A stretch of DNA of 64,000 nucleotides, from assembly GCF_018760785.1 (NCBI RefSeq), contig NZ_JAHHZO010000001.1, positions 558,001 through 622,000 of the forward strand, given 5' to 3'. The notes beneath the pieces were generated by a model, which saw nothing but the letters and a program-made list of their open reading frames with translations, searched no databases and was not told where the DNA came from. This DNA comes from Rhizobium sp. CSW-27. Lineage in GTDB: Bacteria; Pseudomonadota; Alphaproteobacteria; Rhizobiales; Rhizobiaceae. The translations under genes and the position numbers were made by a program. This document shows positions 55,149 to 63,634 of the stretch, piece after piece (within the stretch, counting starts at the first letter, position 1; every line of letters starts with the position of its first letter).

Positions 55149-56408
55149 TCAGGCCCGATCGAAGCCGACCCCGAGCGAGGCAAGCGCATCCCAATAGCGG
55201 GGATAGGTCTTGCCGACGCAGGCCGGATCGAGAATGGTGATGCCGTCGATCTTGAGGCCGGCCAGGGCAAAGCTCATGGCGATGCGGTGATCGGCAAAGG
55301 TATCGATCTCGGCCGGCAGATGCTGGCCGGCAAGCCCGGGATCGGACGCGACCACGAGATCGTCCCCCTCTTCCCTCGCCAGCCCCGCGCGAATGGCGTT
55401 GAGGCCGGTGGAGAGCGCCCGGATGCGATCGCATTCCTTGACGCGCAGATTGGCAATGCCGACGAAACGCACCGGCGTCTCGTTGAAGGCGGCGAGTACG
55501 GCAATCGTCGGGATGGCATCCTGCATCTGGCTGCCGTCGATCACCGCCGGCATGTGCGGGAAGGCGGAAATCACCGCATGGGCGCGGGCATCCGGCTGAG
55601 TGAAGGCGGAAGCCGGCGTGCCGATATCGATCTGCCCGCCCGTCAGCACCTCGGCTCCCCACAGATAGGTCGCGGCGGAGGCATCCGGCTCGATGTGGAA
55701 ATCGGTTGCGGTATAGCCGGTCGGCTCGATGCGCCAGACGGACGGAGACGGCTGCTCGACACGGGCGCCGAAGGCCCGCATGGCGGCAAGGGTCAGGTCG
55801 ATATAGCCGCGTGCGCCAATCTCCGCACCGGCCAGTTCAATCTCGAAGGGAGCCGTCGCCGAGGCCGCCGCCATCAGCAGGGCCGAGACATACTGGCTGG
55901 AGAGGCCGGCATCGATGACGACGCGATTGCTGGCAAAGGCACCGGTCGCATTGATGGTCACCGGCGGGCAACCGGTCGGCGCCTCGACGGCAACGCCGAG
56001 CGCGGCAAGCGCGTCGACCAGCGGCCGGATCGGACGCTTGCGCATGTGCTGGTCGCCATCCACCACATACCGGCCCTTGCCGAGGGCCACGGCAGCCGTC
56101 AGGAAGCGCGTCGCGGTACCGGCATTGCCGAGGAAGAGCGGGGCGGACGGAGCCTTCAGCTCTCCCGTACCAGTCACGATGAAGGTGGTGTCATCCGGCT
56201 CCTCCACCGAAACGCCCATGGCGCGCAGCGCCTCTGCCATGTAGCGCGTGTCGTCGCTCTTCAGCGCGCCCGTCAGGCGGCTGGTGCCGCGGGCAAGTCC
56301 TGCCAGCAGCAGGGCGCGGTTGGTGATGGACTTGGAGCCCGGCGGGCTGACGCGGCCCTGCAGCGGGCCGGACACCGGGTGGATGGTGAGCTTGTCAGTG
56401 GTGGTCAT
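55149..56408 (-). CDS. aroA: 3-phosphoshikimate 1-carboxyvinyltransferase (EPSP synthase)
   Basis: The sixth step of the shikimate pathway, joining shikimate-3-phosphate and phosphoenolpyruvate. The 419-residue protein aligns best with the E. coli (class I) type, not the CP4 type typical of Agrobacterium. Catalytic and binding residues are in place: K26 in PGSKS, R31, R101, the R in MRKRPI, GLSSQ, D in MQDAIPT, E in VKECDR, HR in DHRIAMS and K in VGKTYP. The substrate-site loop reads GNAGTATRFL, with T100 and F102 where E. coli has Met and Pro. It ends four bases before the DUF2207 start. Confidence 0.92.
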   Translation of the reverse strand: MTTTDKLTIHPVSGPLQGRVSPPGSKSITNRALLLAGLARGTSRLTGALKSDDTRYMAEALRAMGVSVEEPDDTTFIVTGTGELKAPSAPLFLGNAGTATRFLTAAVALGKGRYVVDGDQHMRKRPIRPLVDALAALGVAVEAPTGCPPVTINATGAFASNRVVIDAGLSSQYVSALLMAAASATAPFEIELAGAEIGARGYIDLTLAAMRAFGARVEQPSPSVWRIEPTGYTATDFHIEPDASAATYLWGAEVLTGGQIDIGTPASAFTQPDARAHAVISAFPHMPAVIDGSQMQDAIPTIAVLAAFNETPVRFVGIANLRVKECDRIRALSTGLNAIRAGLAREEGDDLVVASDPGLAGQHLPAEIDTFADHRIAMSFALAGLKIDGITILDPACVGKTYPRYWDALASLGVGFDRA

Positions 56409-56444
56409 GTCGATCTCGGCTGGCGCCGGGCGGCGCGAAAAACA

Positions 56445-56996
56445 TCAGAACCGGACGGTCGGTACCGCACGGTCCGCCTCGTTGGCAATCTCGAAATAGG
56501 GCTTCTTGCCGAAACCGAACTGGCCGGCGATCACATTGGAGGGAAAACTATCCACCTTCACGTTCAGCGCGCGGGCGGCACCGTTGTAATAGCGGCGGGA
56601 CATCTGGATTTCGCCTTCCACCCGCTCCAAGGCACGCTGCAATTCGGCAAAATTCTCGTTCGCCTTCAAATCCGGATAGGCTTCCGATACGGCGAGCAGC
56701 CGGCCGAGCGCCTGCCCCAGCAGGCTTTCGGCCTGGATGCGGCCGGGAACGTCGCCGGCGGGCACCGCCTGGGCCCGGTTGCGCAGGTCAATCACCGCCT
56801 GCAGCGTGGTCTTCTCGTGATTGGCATAGCCCTTCACCGTCTCGATCAGGTTCGGGATCAGGTCGGCGCGGCGCTTCAGCTGCACGTCGATGCCCGACCA
56901 CGCCTCCTCCACCATCTGACGCGACGACACGAGACCATTGTAAGTAAAGATGACGTAGAGCACGGCAACCGCCAGGACGGCGAGTGCGATATACAT
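56445..56996 (-). CDS. lemA: LemA family protein
   Basis: A membrane-anchored protein of 183 residues. One N-terminal helix (YIALAVLAVAVLYVIFTYNG) is followed by a cytoplasmic helical bundle. Its signature is AWSGIDVQLKRRADLIPNLI with VKGYANHEKTTL, and the typical AYPDLKANENFAELQ and RRYYNGAARALN near the C terminus. LemA function is unsettled, and its genes often pair with DUF2207 or TPM-domain genes, as here with aroA inserted. It is the first gene of the operon running to glyS and diverges from the histidine kinase. Confidence 0.95.
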   Translation of the reverse strand: MYIALAVLAVAVLYVIFTYNGLVSSRQMVEEAWSGIDVQLKRRADLIPNLIETVKGYANHEKTTLQAVIDLRNRAQAVPAGDVPGRIQAESLLGQALGRLLAVSEAYPDLKANENFAELQRALERVEGEIQMSRRYYNGAARALNVKVDSFPSNVIAGQFGFGKKPYFEIANEADRAVPTVRF

Positions 56997-57195
56997 GGCA
57001 TTTCCCCCTCATTCTTGGGCGGCGCCACCCTACTGCGTTCGGTCGGGCCTGTCATGCGCCTTCGGCACCGCAAAATGGGAGCCATTCCTTACCCGTTCGT
57101 TACCCCACTGGTTCAAATGTAACGCCAGGCGTGCGCGTCAAGTTAAGCCGCACGCATTAGGATCATATTTCGGGACACAAAGCGCGGAGACGGGC

Positions 57196-59211
57196 ATGCC
57201 GAACAAAACCTGGATCAACCTGCCGCCCTGGGCATTGCTGGCCAGCCGGGACATTCTTAGAGCCGCGACGGCCAACCGGCGGCTGGGCGACATCCTGAGT
57301 GAAATCACCGATGTCATCACCGGCATTGCCGATCTCGACCTCGCCTCGCAGGCGGCCCTCTATCTTGGCGAATGCGGGCAGGAAGGCCACCGGCTGATCT
57401 ACCACCGCCAGAGCGAGGATTTCAGCTTCCCCCTGGTGATCGACCCGGAAAACATCAGCGACAGCTTTCCGCAGGGCTGGGGCCGGATGAGCTTCTATCC
57501 CGTGCCGCTGGCCGCCGAACAGGATGGCCGCATCATCGGCAGCGCCCTGTTCTTCGGCCGCACGGCCAAGCGCATGAGCGCGCAGAAGCAATCCATCCTG
57601 CAGCTTCTCGGCCAGGAGATCGCCCGCATCATCATCAATCGCGGCGGGCCGAGCGGCAATCTCATCGATCTGGTGGAGCTGTCCACCGACGAGATCTACA
57701 TCTTCGATCCGCTCAGCCTGTCCATCATCCGCGCCAACCAGACCGCCAGCATCCGCACCGGCCACAGCATCGAGGCGCTGACGCGCCTGACGCCCGCGCA
57801 ACTGAAGGTGGATATGGGCGAGGAGACCTATCGCAGGCACCTTGCGCCGCTTCTCACCGGCAACTGCAACAGCGTCTGCTTCGATGCCCGCCACCGGCGG
57901 CGAAACGGCACGGTCTATCCCGTCAAGGTGCAGGTCTGGCGCATCCGCGGCGGCGAGGACGGCGATTTCTACGCCGAGCTTGCCATCACCACCGCCGACC
58001 AGCGCAAGGCCTTCGGCCTGCTGGAGCAGGTATTCGATGCCATTCCCGGCGGCATCGGCGTGTTCGACAAGCGCTCGCGCCTGCTGATGGCCAATCGCCG
58101 GCTCTACGACCTGATGAACATCCCCCCGGAGCAGTTTCCGCCCGGCTCCCGCTTCGAGGACATCCTGCGCTACAACGCGACGCGCGGCGAATATGGCGAC
58201 GGCAATGTGGAAGCCATGGTGCGCGAGCGGGTGGAACAGGCGGAGCTTGGCCTGCCCTACAGCTTCGAGCGCGAGCGGGCGAGCGGCAAGGTGCTGGCCG
58301 TGCGCTCCGAACCGTTGAGCGGCGGCGGCTATGTGCTCAGCTATACCGACATCACGCTGCGCAAGCGGGCCGAGAAGGAACTGATCCGCAACCGCGACGA
58401 GTTGGAGGCAACGGTGCGGCAGCGCACCGCCGAGATCGCTGCGCAGGCGGCGGCGCTGGAAGAGGCGCTGAAGCAGGAAAAGACCATCAATGCCATGCAG
58501 CGCCAGTTCGTGGCGATGACCAGCCACGAATTCCGCACGCCGCTTGCCATCATCGACGGCGCGGCGCAGCGGCTGATGCGCAAGAAGGGCGGCATCGAGG
58601 CCGACTTCCTGGTCGACAAGACGCACCAGATCCGCGCCGCCGTGATGCGCATGGTGGACCTGATGGAGAGCATTCTGTCCGCCGGCCGCATCGATACCGG
58701 CCGCATGGAGCTGACGCTGGTCGACTGTTCGCTGAAGAAGCTGATCGAGCAGGCCATTCACCGGCAGCGGATGTTTTCCCAGAACCACCGTTTCCAGGGC
58801 TTCCTGGAAGACCTGCCGGACGTCATCCGCTGCGATGCGCTGGCGATCTCGCAGGTGGTGACCAATCTGCTCGGCAATGCCGTCAAATATGCGCCACGCG
58901 CGCCGGACGTGACCATTCGCGGCTGGCGTGAGGGGGATTTCGCAATGATTTCGGTGCAGGATCAGGGGGTCGGCATCGATGCGGACGACATTCCGAAGCT
59001 GTTCCAGCCGTATTTCCGTGCCCGTACCTCTACCGGCATTGCCGGCACCGGCATCGGCCTTTCGCTGGTCAAGCAGGTGGTAACGCTGCATGGCGGCGAC
59101 ATTGCGCTGGAAAGCCGGCGCGGCCACGGCTCCACCTTCACCATCCGGCTGCCGATTGCAGGCCCGGTCATGCCTTCGATCGAACCACAACTGGAGGAAA
59201 CCGCCTTCTGA
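57196..59211 (+). CDS. Sensor histidine kinase with PAS domains
   Basis: A soluble hybrid-free kinase of about 671 residues without clear membrane helices. An N-terminal GAF-like region (residues 1-160) is followed by two PAS-type units, the second of the PAS-7 kind (FDAIPGGIGVFDKRSRLLMA, YNATRGEYGDGNVE). A coiled linker leads to the HisKA H-box FVAMTSHEFRTPLAI with phospho-acceptor H444. The ATPase has VTNLLGNAVKYAP, DQGVGIDADDIPKLF and GTGIGLSLVKQVV. The signal is unknown and probably cytoplasmic. A receiver gene follows 61 bases downstream. Confidence 0.92.
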   Translation: MPNKTWINLPPWALLASRDILRAATANRRLGDILSEITDVITGIADLDLASQAALYLGECGQEGHRLIYHRQSEDFSFPLVIDPENISDSFPQGWGRMSFYPVPLAAEQDGRIIGSALFFGRTAKRMSAQKQSILQLLGQEIARIIINRGGPSGNLIDLVELSTDEIYIFDPLSLSIIRANQTASIRTGHSIEALTRLTPAQLKVDMGEETYRRHLAPLLTGNCNSVCFDARHRRRNGTVYPVKVQVWRIRGGEDGDFYAELAITTADQRKAFGLLEQVFDAIPGGIGVFDKRSRLLMANRRLYDLMNIPPEQFPPGSRFEDILRYNATRGEYGDGNVEAMVRERVEQAELGLPYSFERERASGKVLAVRSEPLSGGGYVLSYTDITLRKRAEKELIRNRDELEATVRQRTAEIAAQAAALEEALKQEKTINAMQRQFVAMTSHEFRTPLAIIDGAAQRLMRKKGGIEADFLVDKTHQIRAAVMRMVDLMESILSAGRIDTGRMELTLVDCSLKKLIEQAIHRQRMFSQNHRFQGFLEDLPDVIRCDALAISQVVTNLLGNAVKYAPRAPDVTIRGWREGDFAMISVQDQGVGIDADDIPKLFQPYFRARTSTGIAGTGIGLSLVKQVVTLHGGDIALESRRGHGSTFTIRLPIAGPVMPSIEPQLEETAF

Positions 59212-59272
59212 GACACACCCCGCCCCTCTGGACGTGACGAACTGAACCGCACCGCAAGCAAAGGAAAAGCAG

Positions 59273-59674
59273 ATGATCACCGTTCTGTGCGTTGAAGACG
59301 AAAAAGACGTCCGCGAACTGATCGTGGAGGAACTGGAAGAGGCCGGCATGCATGTTCTGCAGGCCGAAAACGGCAAGGAAGGGCTGGAAACGATCCTGGA
59401 ACAGCGCCCCGACATCGTGATCTCCGACATCACCATGCCGGAAATGGACGGCATTTCCATGCTGGGCGAACTGCAGATCAACTATCCGCAATTCTCCAAC
59501 ATGCCCTTCATCTTCCTGACCGCACTGGCCGACCGGGAAAAGATGATCGAGGGCCTGGGCGCCGGCGCCGAAAGCTATCTCACCAAGCCGATCGATTTCG
59601 ACGTGCTGATGGCCAAGATCCACGGTCTGGTGGTGCGCATCGAAAACCGCGTGGCGGCCGGGCTGGAATTCTGA
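59273..59674 (+). CDS. Stand-alone response regulator receiver
   Basis: A 133-residue CheY-like receiver without an output domain. The acidic pocket VEDEKD (residues 7-12), phospho-acceptor D52 in ISDITMPEMDG, the Thr in IFLTALAD and the Lys in SYLTKPID are complete. It is probably phosphorylated by the kinase encoded just upstream and passes the signal by binding a partner or acting as a phosphate sink. ATG 59273 follows AAAGGAAAAGC. The output remains unknown. Confidence 0.92.
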   Translation: MITVLCVEDEKDVRELIVEELEEAGMHVLQAENGKEGLETILEQRPDIVISDITMPEMDGISMLGELQINYPQFSNMPFIFLTALADREKMIEGLGAGAESYLTKPIDFDVLMAKIHGLVVRIENRVAAGLEF

Positions 59675-59738
59675 AGGATGAAGCGGTGGCGCGCCTCCTC
59701 CCCTTCCGCTATGACGGCGATGAACGGAGGAGACGGGG

Positions 59739-60464
59739 ATGCCTGCACTGGACGATGCCATCCGATCCAGGGGCCCCATCAATGGGGCGCACTTTGACGG
59801 TGAGGACCTGCTGGAGGCGCATCTGAGCGAGGCGGACTTCCGCGCCTGTCGGTTTTCCAACTGCCGTTTCGACGAGGCGGTGCTCCGCCGCCTCAGATTC
59901 GTCGCCTGCGTCTTCGACCATTGCAGCTTCCGGGAAAGCACGATCGAAGACTGCAGTTTCTCGGAGGGCGAGACGGGCACCCAGTGGCGCTACTGCGACC
60001 TCTCGAAGGCCATGTTTCGCCGCAGCAATCTCAGCCTCAACACCATGATCGGCTGCCAGGCCTATCTGACGTCCTTTGCCGACTGCGCGCTGTCCGGCGC
60101 GAAGCTCGATCTCGACACGCAGCGCAAGATCCGCACGCAGGTGATCGCCGGCGGCGTACAGTTTACCAGGTGCAAGCTGCAATATGCCGTCTTCGCGGCT
60201 GCGGATTTTCAGGAAAGCGTGTTCGAAGGCTCCGACCTCAGGGACTGCTCGCTGGCCGGCAGCAATCTGCGGCATGCGCGCTTTTTCGGCTCGAGCCTTC
60301 ACAACATCGATCTTGTCGGGGCAACGCTCGACCATGCGGATCTTTCGCATGCGAGCTTCGACGATTTCGACCTGACGGCGCTGGCATCCTTCCGCGCCGC
60401 GATCGTGACGCGCGACCAGCACGAGGCGCTGCTCGCCTCGCTCGGGCTTGTCACGGCGGACTGA
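59739..60464 (+). CDS. Pentapeptide-repeat protein
   Basis: A 241-residue protein built mainly of A(D/N)LXX-type pentapeptides that fold as a right-handed quadrilateral beta-helix. Examples are EDLLEAHLSEADFRACRFSN, AMFRRSNLSLNTM, GSDLRDCSLAGSNLRHARFF and VGATLDHADLSHASFDDF. Length and repeat content resemble Qnr/MfpA-type gyrase-protecting proteins, but such functions cannot be assumed. It follows the receiver gene by 64 bases and may be co-transcribed with the kinase. It converges with glyQ. Confidence 0.88.
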   Translation: MPALDDAIRSRGPINGAHFDGEDLLEAHLSEADFRACRFSNCRFDEAVLRRLRFVACVFDHCSFRESTIEDCSFSEGETGTQWRYCDLSKAMFRRSNLSLNTMIGCQAYLTSFADCALSGAKLDLDTQRKIRTQVIAGGVQFTRCKLQYAVFAAADFQESVFEGSDLRDCSLAGSNLRHARFFGSSLHNIDLVGATLDHADLSHASFDDFDLTALASFRAAIVTRDQHEALLASLGLVTAD

Positions 60465-60473
60465 ACAGAGAAC

Positions 60474-60492
60474 CCCGGCACAGACCGCCGGG
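60474..60492 (-). terminator. Hairpin after glyQ
   Basis: On the minus strand, CCCGGC, a seven-base loop and GCCGGG form a 6-bp stem followed by GTTCTCTGTTC, 12 bases past the glyQ stop. It could also end the pentapeptide-repeat transcript from the other side. Confidence 0.5.
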
Positions 60493-60503
60493 ATTGCGAA
60501 GGA

Positions 60504-61463
60504 TCAGGCCGCACTCTTGTCGATGTTGATGCCGCCGGCATCGGTCAGCAGGAAGGCTTCACCGCAGGCCTTGGCAAGCGTGCGGACCCTGAGGATATAG
60601 CTCTGGCGTTCCGTCACCGAAATCACGCCGCGCGCATCGAGAAGGTTGAAGACGTGAGAGGCCTTGATGCACTGGTCATAGGCCGGGAAGACGCATTTGT
60701 GCAGGCGCTGGTTGGCATTGTCGCCCGGCGCGCCGGCCGCCAGCAGCGCCGCGCATTCGCGCTCCGCATCCTCGAAATGGCGCAGCAACATCTCGGTATT
60801 GGCGAATTCGAAGTTGTGGCGGGAATATTCCTGCTCGGCCTGCAGGAAGACATCGCCATAGGAGATCTTCTCCTCGCCCTCGCGGCCGTTGAAGTTGAGG
60901 TCGTAGACATTGTCGACGCCCTGAACATACATGGCCAGACGCTCCAGACCATAGGTCAGTTCGCCGGCGACCGGCGAGCATTCGATACCGCAGACCTGCT
61001 GGAAATAGGTGAACTGGCTCACTTCCATGCCGTCGCACCAGCATTCCCAGCCAAGGCCCCAGGCGCCGAGCGTCGGGCTTTCCCAGTCGTCCTCCACGAA
61101 GCGGATGTCGTGCAGCAGCGGATCGAGGCCGATGGCGGCGAGCGAGCCGAGATAAAGCTCCTGCAGGTTGGACGGGTTCGGCTTCAGGATCACCTGATAC
61201 TGGTAGTAATGCTGCAGGCGGTTGGGGTTTTCGCCGTAGCGGCCGTCGGACGGGCGGCGCGAGGGCTGCACATAGGCGGCCTTCCACGGCTTCGGTCCCA
61301 GCGCGCGCAGCGTGGTGGCCGGATGGAAGGTACCCGCACCCACTTCCATGTCATAGGGCTGCAGCACCGCGCAGCCCTTGTCGGCCCAGTAGTTGTGCAG
61401 CGTCAGGATCAGCGCCTGGAAGGAGCGCTTGGGGTCCATGTGCGGGGCGAGAGACGTGGTCAT
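60504..61463 (-). CDS. glyQ: Glycine--tRNA ligase alpha subunit
   Basis: The catalytic alpha subunit of glycyl-tRNA synthetase, 319 residues, class II fold. [20 protein letters not shown] opens the protein, followed by [20 protein letters not shown] (motif 1 region), the [21 protein letters not shown] segment and [20 protein letters not shown]. It needs the beta subunit encoded at 50957-53107. In many relatives glyQ and glyS are close together, whereas here a two-component system, a pentapeptide protein, lemA, aroA and DUF2207 lie between. The downstream hairpin suggests it is transcribed separately. Confidence 0.97.
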   Translation of the reverse strand: MTTSLAPHMDPKRSFQALILTLHNYWADKGCAVLQPYDMEVGAGTFHPATTLRALGPKPWKAAYVQPSRRPSDGRYGENPNRLQHYYQYQVILKPNPSNLQELYLGSLAAIGLDPLLHDIRFVEDDWESPTLGAWGLGWECWCDGMEVSQFTYFQQVCGIECSPVAGELTYGLERLAMYVQGVDNVYDLNFNGREGEEKISYGDVFLQAEQEYSRHNFEFANTEMLLRHFEDAERECAALLAAGAPGDNANQRLHKCVFPAYDQCIKASHVFNLLDARGVISVTERQSYILRVRTLAKACGEAFLLTDAGGINIDKSAA

Positions 61464-61793
61464 GGCAATGTCCGGCCTGTTTTATGAAACGTGCGCCGTC
61501 TGGTGCCACGGCGGGCCGGAAGGGTCAAGCAGGGTCGCACATTCTCGCCGCGTCCGGCGCATCCCTGGGGAACCGGCAAGGCTTTATTTCGAGCCTTCCA
61601 ATGTCCCTATGGCGCGCCCCGACAGAAGACCAGAAACACAAGCGGGATCATTCTGTCCAAAGGCTGACAGAGAGTGAGTCTGCACCACGCGAGGCCGCTC
61701 GCAAAGAGCCAACAGGGCAACTGCCCCGAGATCACGGGGGCGACAGCAAAGCGATTTTCGCCTAGACTGGCCGTCTTCCGGCGAGGGCCCGAC
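61464..61793. other. 330-base divergent intergenic region
   Basis: Lies between glyQ and the second toxin-antitoxin operon. Both promoters should be here. I see no clear operator, no structured RNA I can name, and no convincing gene. The short open frames on the plus strand lack ribosome sites and have atypical composition. Confidence 0.55.
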
Positions 61794-62072
61794 ATGAACG
61801 TGAAAACCACCATCGAACTGCCCGAACATCTGCTACGCCATGCCGAACGGCTGGTGGCGGAAGGCCGCTATCCTTCGATCGACAGCGTGCTGACCGACAG
61901 CATGGAACGATTGCTCGGCGACCACGATGCCGCCGATCCGCTGGCCGGCATGACCGAGGAGATCCGCCGCCGCGCCGCCCTGCCGGCGGATCAGTGGGTG
62001 ACCTGGGATGGCTCTTCACTGGCGGCACGCATCAAGGCACGGCTGGACGAGAAATACGGCACGCCAGAATGA
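61794..62072 (+). CDS. Ribbon-helix-helix antitoxin (ParD-like)
   Basis: A 92-residue antitoxin. It opens with MNVKTTIELPEHLLRHAERL, a ribbon-helix-helix DNA-binding start, then EGRYPSIDSVLTDSMERLL. The acidic to mixed C-terminal tail (QWVTWDGSSLAARIKARLDE) would neutralise the toxin. ATG 61794 is chosen because the fold starts there. Its stop overlaps the toxin ATG by four bases (ATGA). It probably represses its own operon. Confidence 0.82.
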   Translation: MNVKTTIELPEHLLRHAERLVAEGRYPSIDSVLTDSMERLLGDHDAADPLAGMTEEIRRRAALPADQWVTWDGSSLAARIKARLDEKYGTPE

Positions 62073-62380
62073 ACTACCATGTCGTCAGCCATCCTGAGGT
62101 GGAGCAGGATATCTTCGACATCGTGGATTACATCGCCCCCTTTGCCGGGCTTGCAAGCGCCAGGAAGGCGACCGACGACATCACCGGCTTCATCACCAGG
62201 CTCGGCGATTTTCCAAAGATCGGCAGCCTGCGCAATGATGTGCGGCCCGGACTTCGGGCCGTTGCGGTGCGCGAGGCGGCGATCTGCTTCGTGGTCGACG
62301 ATGAGACAGCGACAGTCACGATCCTTGGCGTCGGCTTTGCCGGAAGTGACTGGACAAGGCGCGTCAGGGACCGCGGCTGA
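62069..62380 (+). CDS. ParE/RelE-superfamily toxin
   Basis: A 103-residue toxin coupled to the antitoxin gene by ATGA. The sequence starts with VVSHPEVEQDIFDIVDYIAP (N-terminal strand and helix). It then has ITRLGDFPKIGSLRNDVRPG and the sheet LRAVAVREAAICFVVDDETA, matching the ParE/RelE layout. It is clearly different from the toxin at 50309-50608, so the two modules are not recent duplicates. The target (gyrase or mRNA) is not predictable. Confidence 0.82.
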   Translation: MNYHVVSHPEVEQDIFDIVDYIAPFAGLASARKATDDITGFITRLGDFPKIGSLRNDVRPGLRAVAVREAAICFVVDDETATVTILGVGFAGSDWTRRVRDRG

Positions 62381-62407
62381 CGAGGTTCAATCTGAACCAG
62401 CGAAACG

Positions 62408-62599
62408 CTAGTCATCCTCCCGCTGCACGCGATATTCGCCCGTGGCCGGATCCCTGACCAGCGTGCCGATGGCGCCGGTCTCGCGCTCGCGCTCCTGCTC
62501 GCGCCGGCGACGCGCCAGTTTTTCCGCATCGGCGACGAACTTCCGGTACAGAAGCCATCCCCCGCCGGCCAAGATGGCGAGAAACAGAAGCTGCGGCAT
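62408..62599 (-). CDS. Small membrane-anchored protein, 63 residues
   Basis: A short protein with one N-terminal hydrophobic helix (MPQLLFLAILAGGGWLLYRK) and a highly charged cytoplasmic tail (EKLARRRREQERERE, then TLVRDPATGEYRVQREDD). Its start at 62599 is 14 bases after the end of the S49 peptidase gene on the same strand, so the two form an operon. Function unknown; it could be a membrane partner of the peptidase. Confidence 0.75.
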   Translation of the reverse strand: MPQLLFLAILAGGGWLLYRKFVADAEKLARRRREQERERETGAIGTLVRDPATGEYRVQREDD

Positions 62600-62613
62600 G
62601 AAACCTCCCGTGG

Positions 62614-63483
62614 TCAGAGTCCGTATCGGCTCCACAATGCCCGGTCTTCAAGGGTGGCGGCAAGCCCTGCGGCCGCCGAGGCGGCGATCTCGCCGCCGCG
62701 ATCGGCGCCACCGAAGATGACGCCCGGCACCCGGCGGCCGAACAGGCCGCGGCTGGCGCCCACCAGTTCGAGCCGGGTCTTCGGGCCGTAACGGCGCTTC
62801 AGCACCTCGCGCATCTCGCCCACCCCATCGACGAGGCCAAGATCGACGCCGCGCAGGCCGGTCCAGAACAGGCCGGAAAAAATGGTCGCGTCATCGGCCA
62901 GACGCTCGCCGCGCCGCATCTTCACCATGTCGATGAAGACCTTGTGGATCTCGAGCTGCAGCGTCTTCAGATATTCAATGTCGCCTTCCTTTTCCGGCTG
63001 GAAGGGATCGAGGATCACCTTGTTCTCGCCGGCCGTATAGACGCGCCGCTCCACGCCGATCTTCTTCAAGAGCTCCGGAAAGCCGAAGCCGCCCGATACC
63101 ACGCCGATGGAGCCGACGATGGAGGTGGGATCGACCAGGATCTCGTCGCCGGCAAGCGCGATCATGTAGCCGCCGGAGGCCGCGACATCCTCCACGAAGA
63201 CCAGCACGCGCTTGTTCTTCTCCTCCGCCAGCGCCCGGATACGCTGGTAGATCAGCCGCGACTGGACGGGCGAGCCACCCGGCGAATTGATGGAAATGGC
63301 AACGACCGGCGCATCCTTGCGCGAAAAGGCCCGCTCCAGCGCACCGGCGACATTGGCAAGATTGAGCGCCGGGCGGAACTGGCTGCCGCCGGCCATGATC
63401 GTGCCATGCAGCCGAACCACGGGAATGGTGACGCCTTCCTTGCGCAGCCGCTTCGGTATCCACCGCGTCCAGAACCCTGCCAT
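62614..63483 (-). CDS. S49 family serine peptidase (SppA/SohB-like)
   Basis: A peptidase of about 289 residues of the signal-peptide peptidase A family, single-unit (36K) type. The oxyanion region INSPGGSPVQSRLIYQRI, the nucleophile Ser in VEDVAASGGYMIALAGDEI, the SIVGSIGVVSGGFGFPELLK segment and a probable general-base Lys in TAGENKVILDPFQPEKEGD are present. No strong N-terminal helix is visible from the chosen ATG at 63483 (MAGFWTRWIPKRLR), so it may be peripheral. It probably clears leftover signal peptides or membrane proteins. It diverges from mntH. Confidence 0.9.
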   Translation of the reverse strand: MAGFWTRWIPKRLRKEGVTIPVVRLHGTIMAGGSQFRPALNLANVAGALERAFSRKDAPVVAISINSPGGSPVQSRLIYQRIRALAEEKNKRVLVFVEDVAASGGYMIALAGDEILVDPTSIVGSIGVVSGGFGFPELLKKIGVERRVYTAGENKVILDPFQPEKEGDIEYLKTLQLEIHKVFIDMVKMRRGERLADDATIFSGLFWTGLRGVDLGLVDGVGEMREVLKRRYGPKTRLELVGASRGLFGRRVPGVIFGGADRGGEIAASAAAGLAATLEDRALWSRYGL

Positions 63484-63634
63484 GTCGTCTCCTGCATCAA
63501 CCTGTTTGCCGAGATGTATGCAGCGGAACGGCCGGCGCAATGGCTGGCGCCATAAAATCCACGTCAGAACCGCTCTCAGCCAGCCGCGGCACATGCCGCT
63601 GCCGAAGCGAAGGCGCCCCCCTGAAATCTGCTAT

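Noticed and set aside
57098..57124. CGTTAC...GTAACG inverted repeat between lemA and the kinase gene
   Set aside because: Six-base arms with a 15-base loop are expected by chance and match no motif I know.
61484..61765. Open frames upstream of the second toxin-antitoxin pair
   Set aside because: They overlap each other in different frames, lack ribosome sites and have no hydrophobic core or domain-like pattern.
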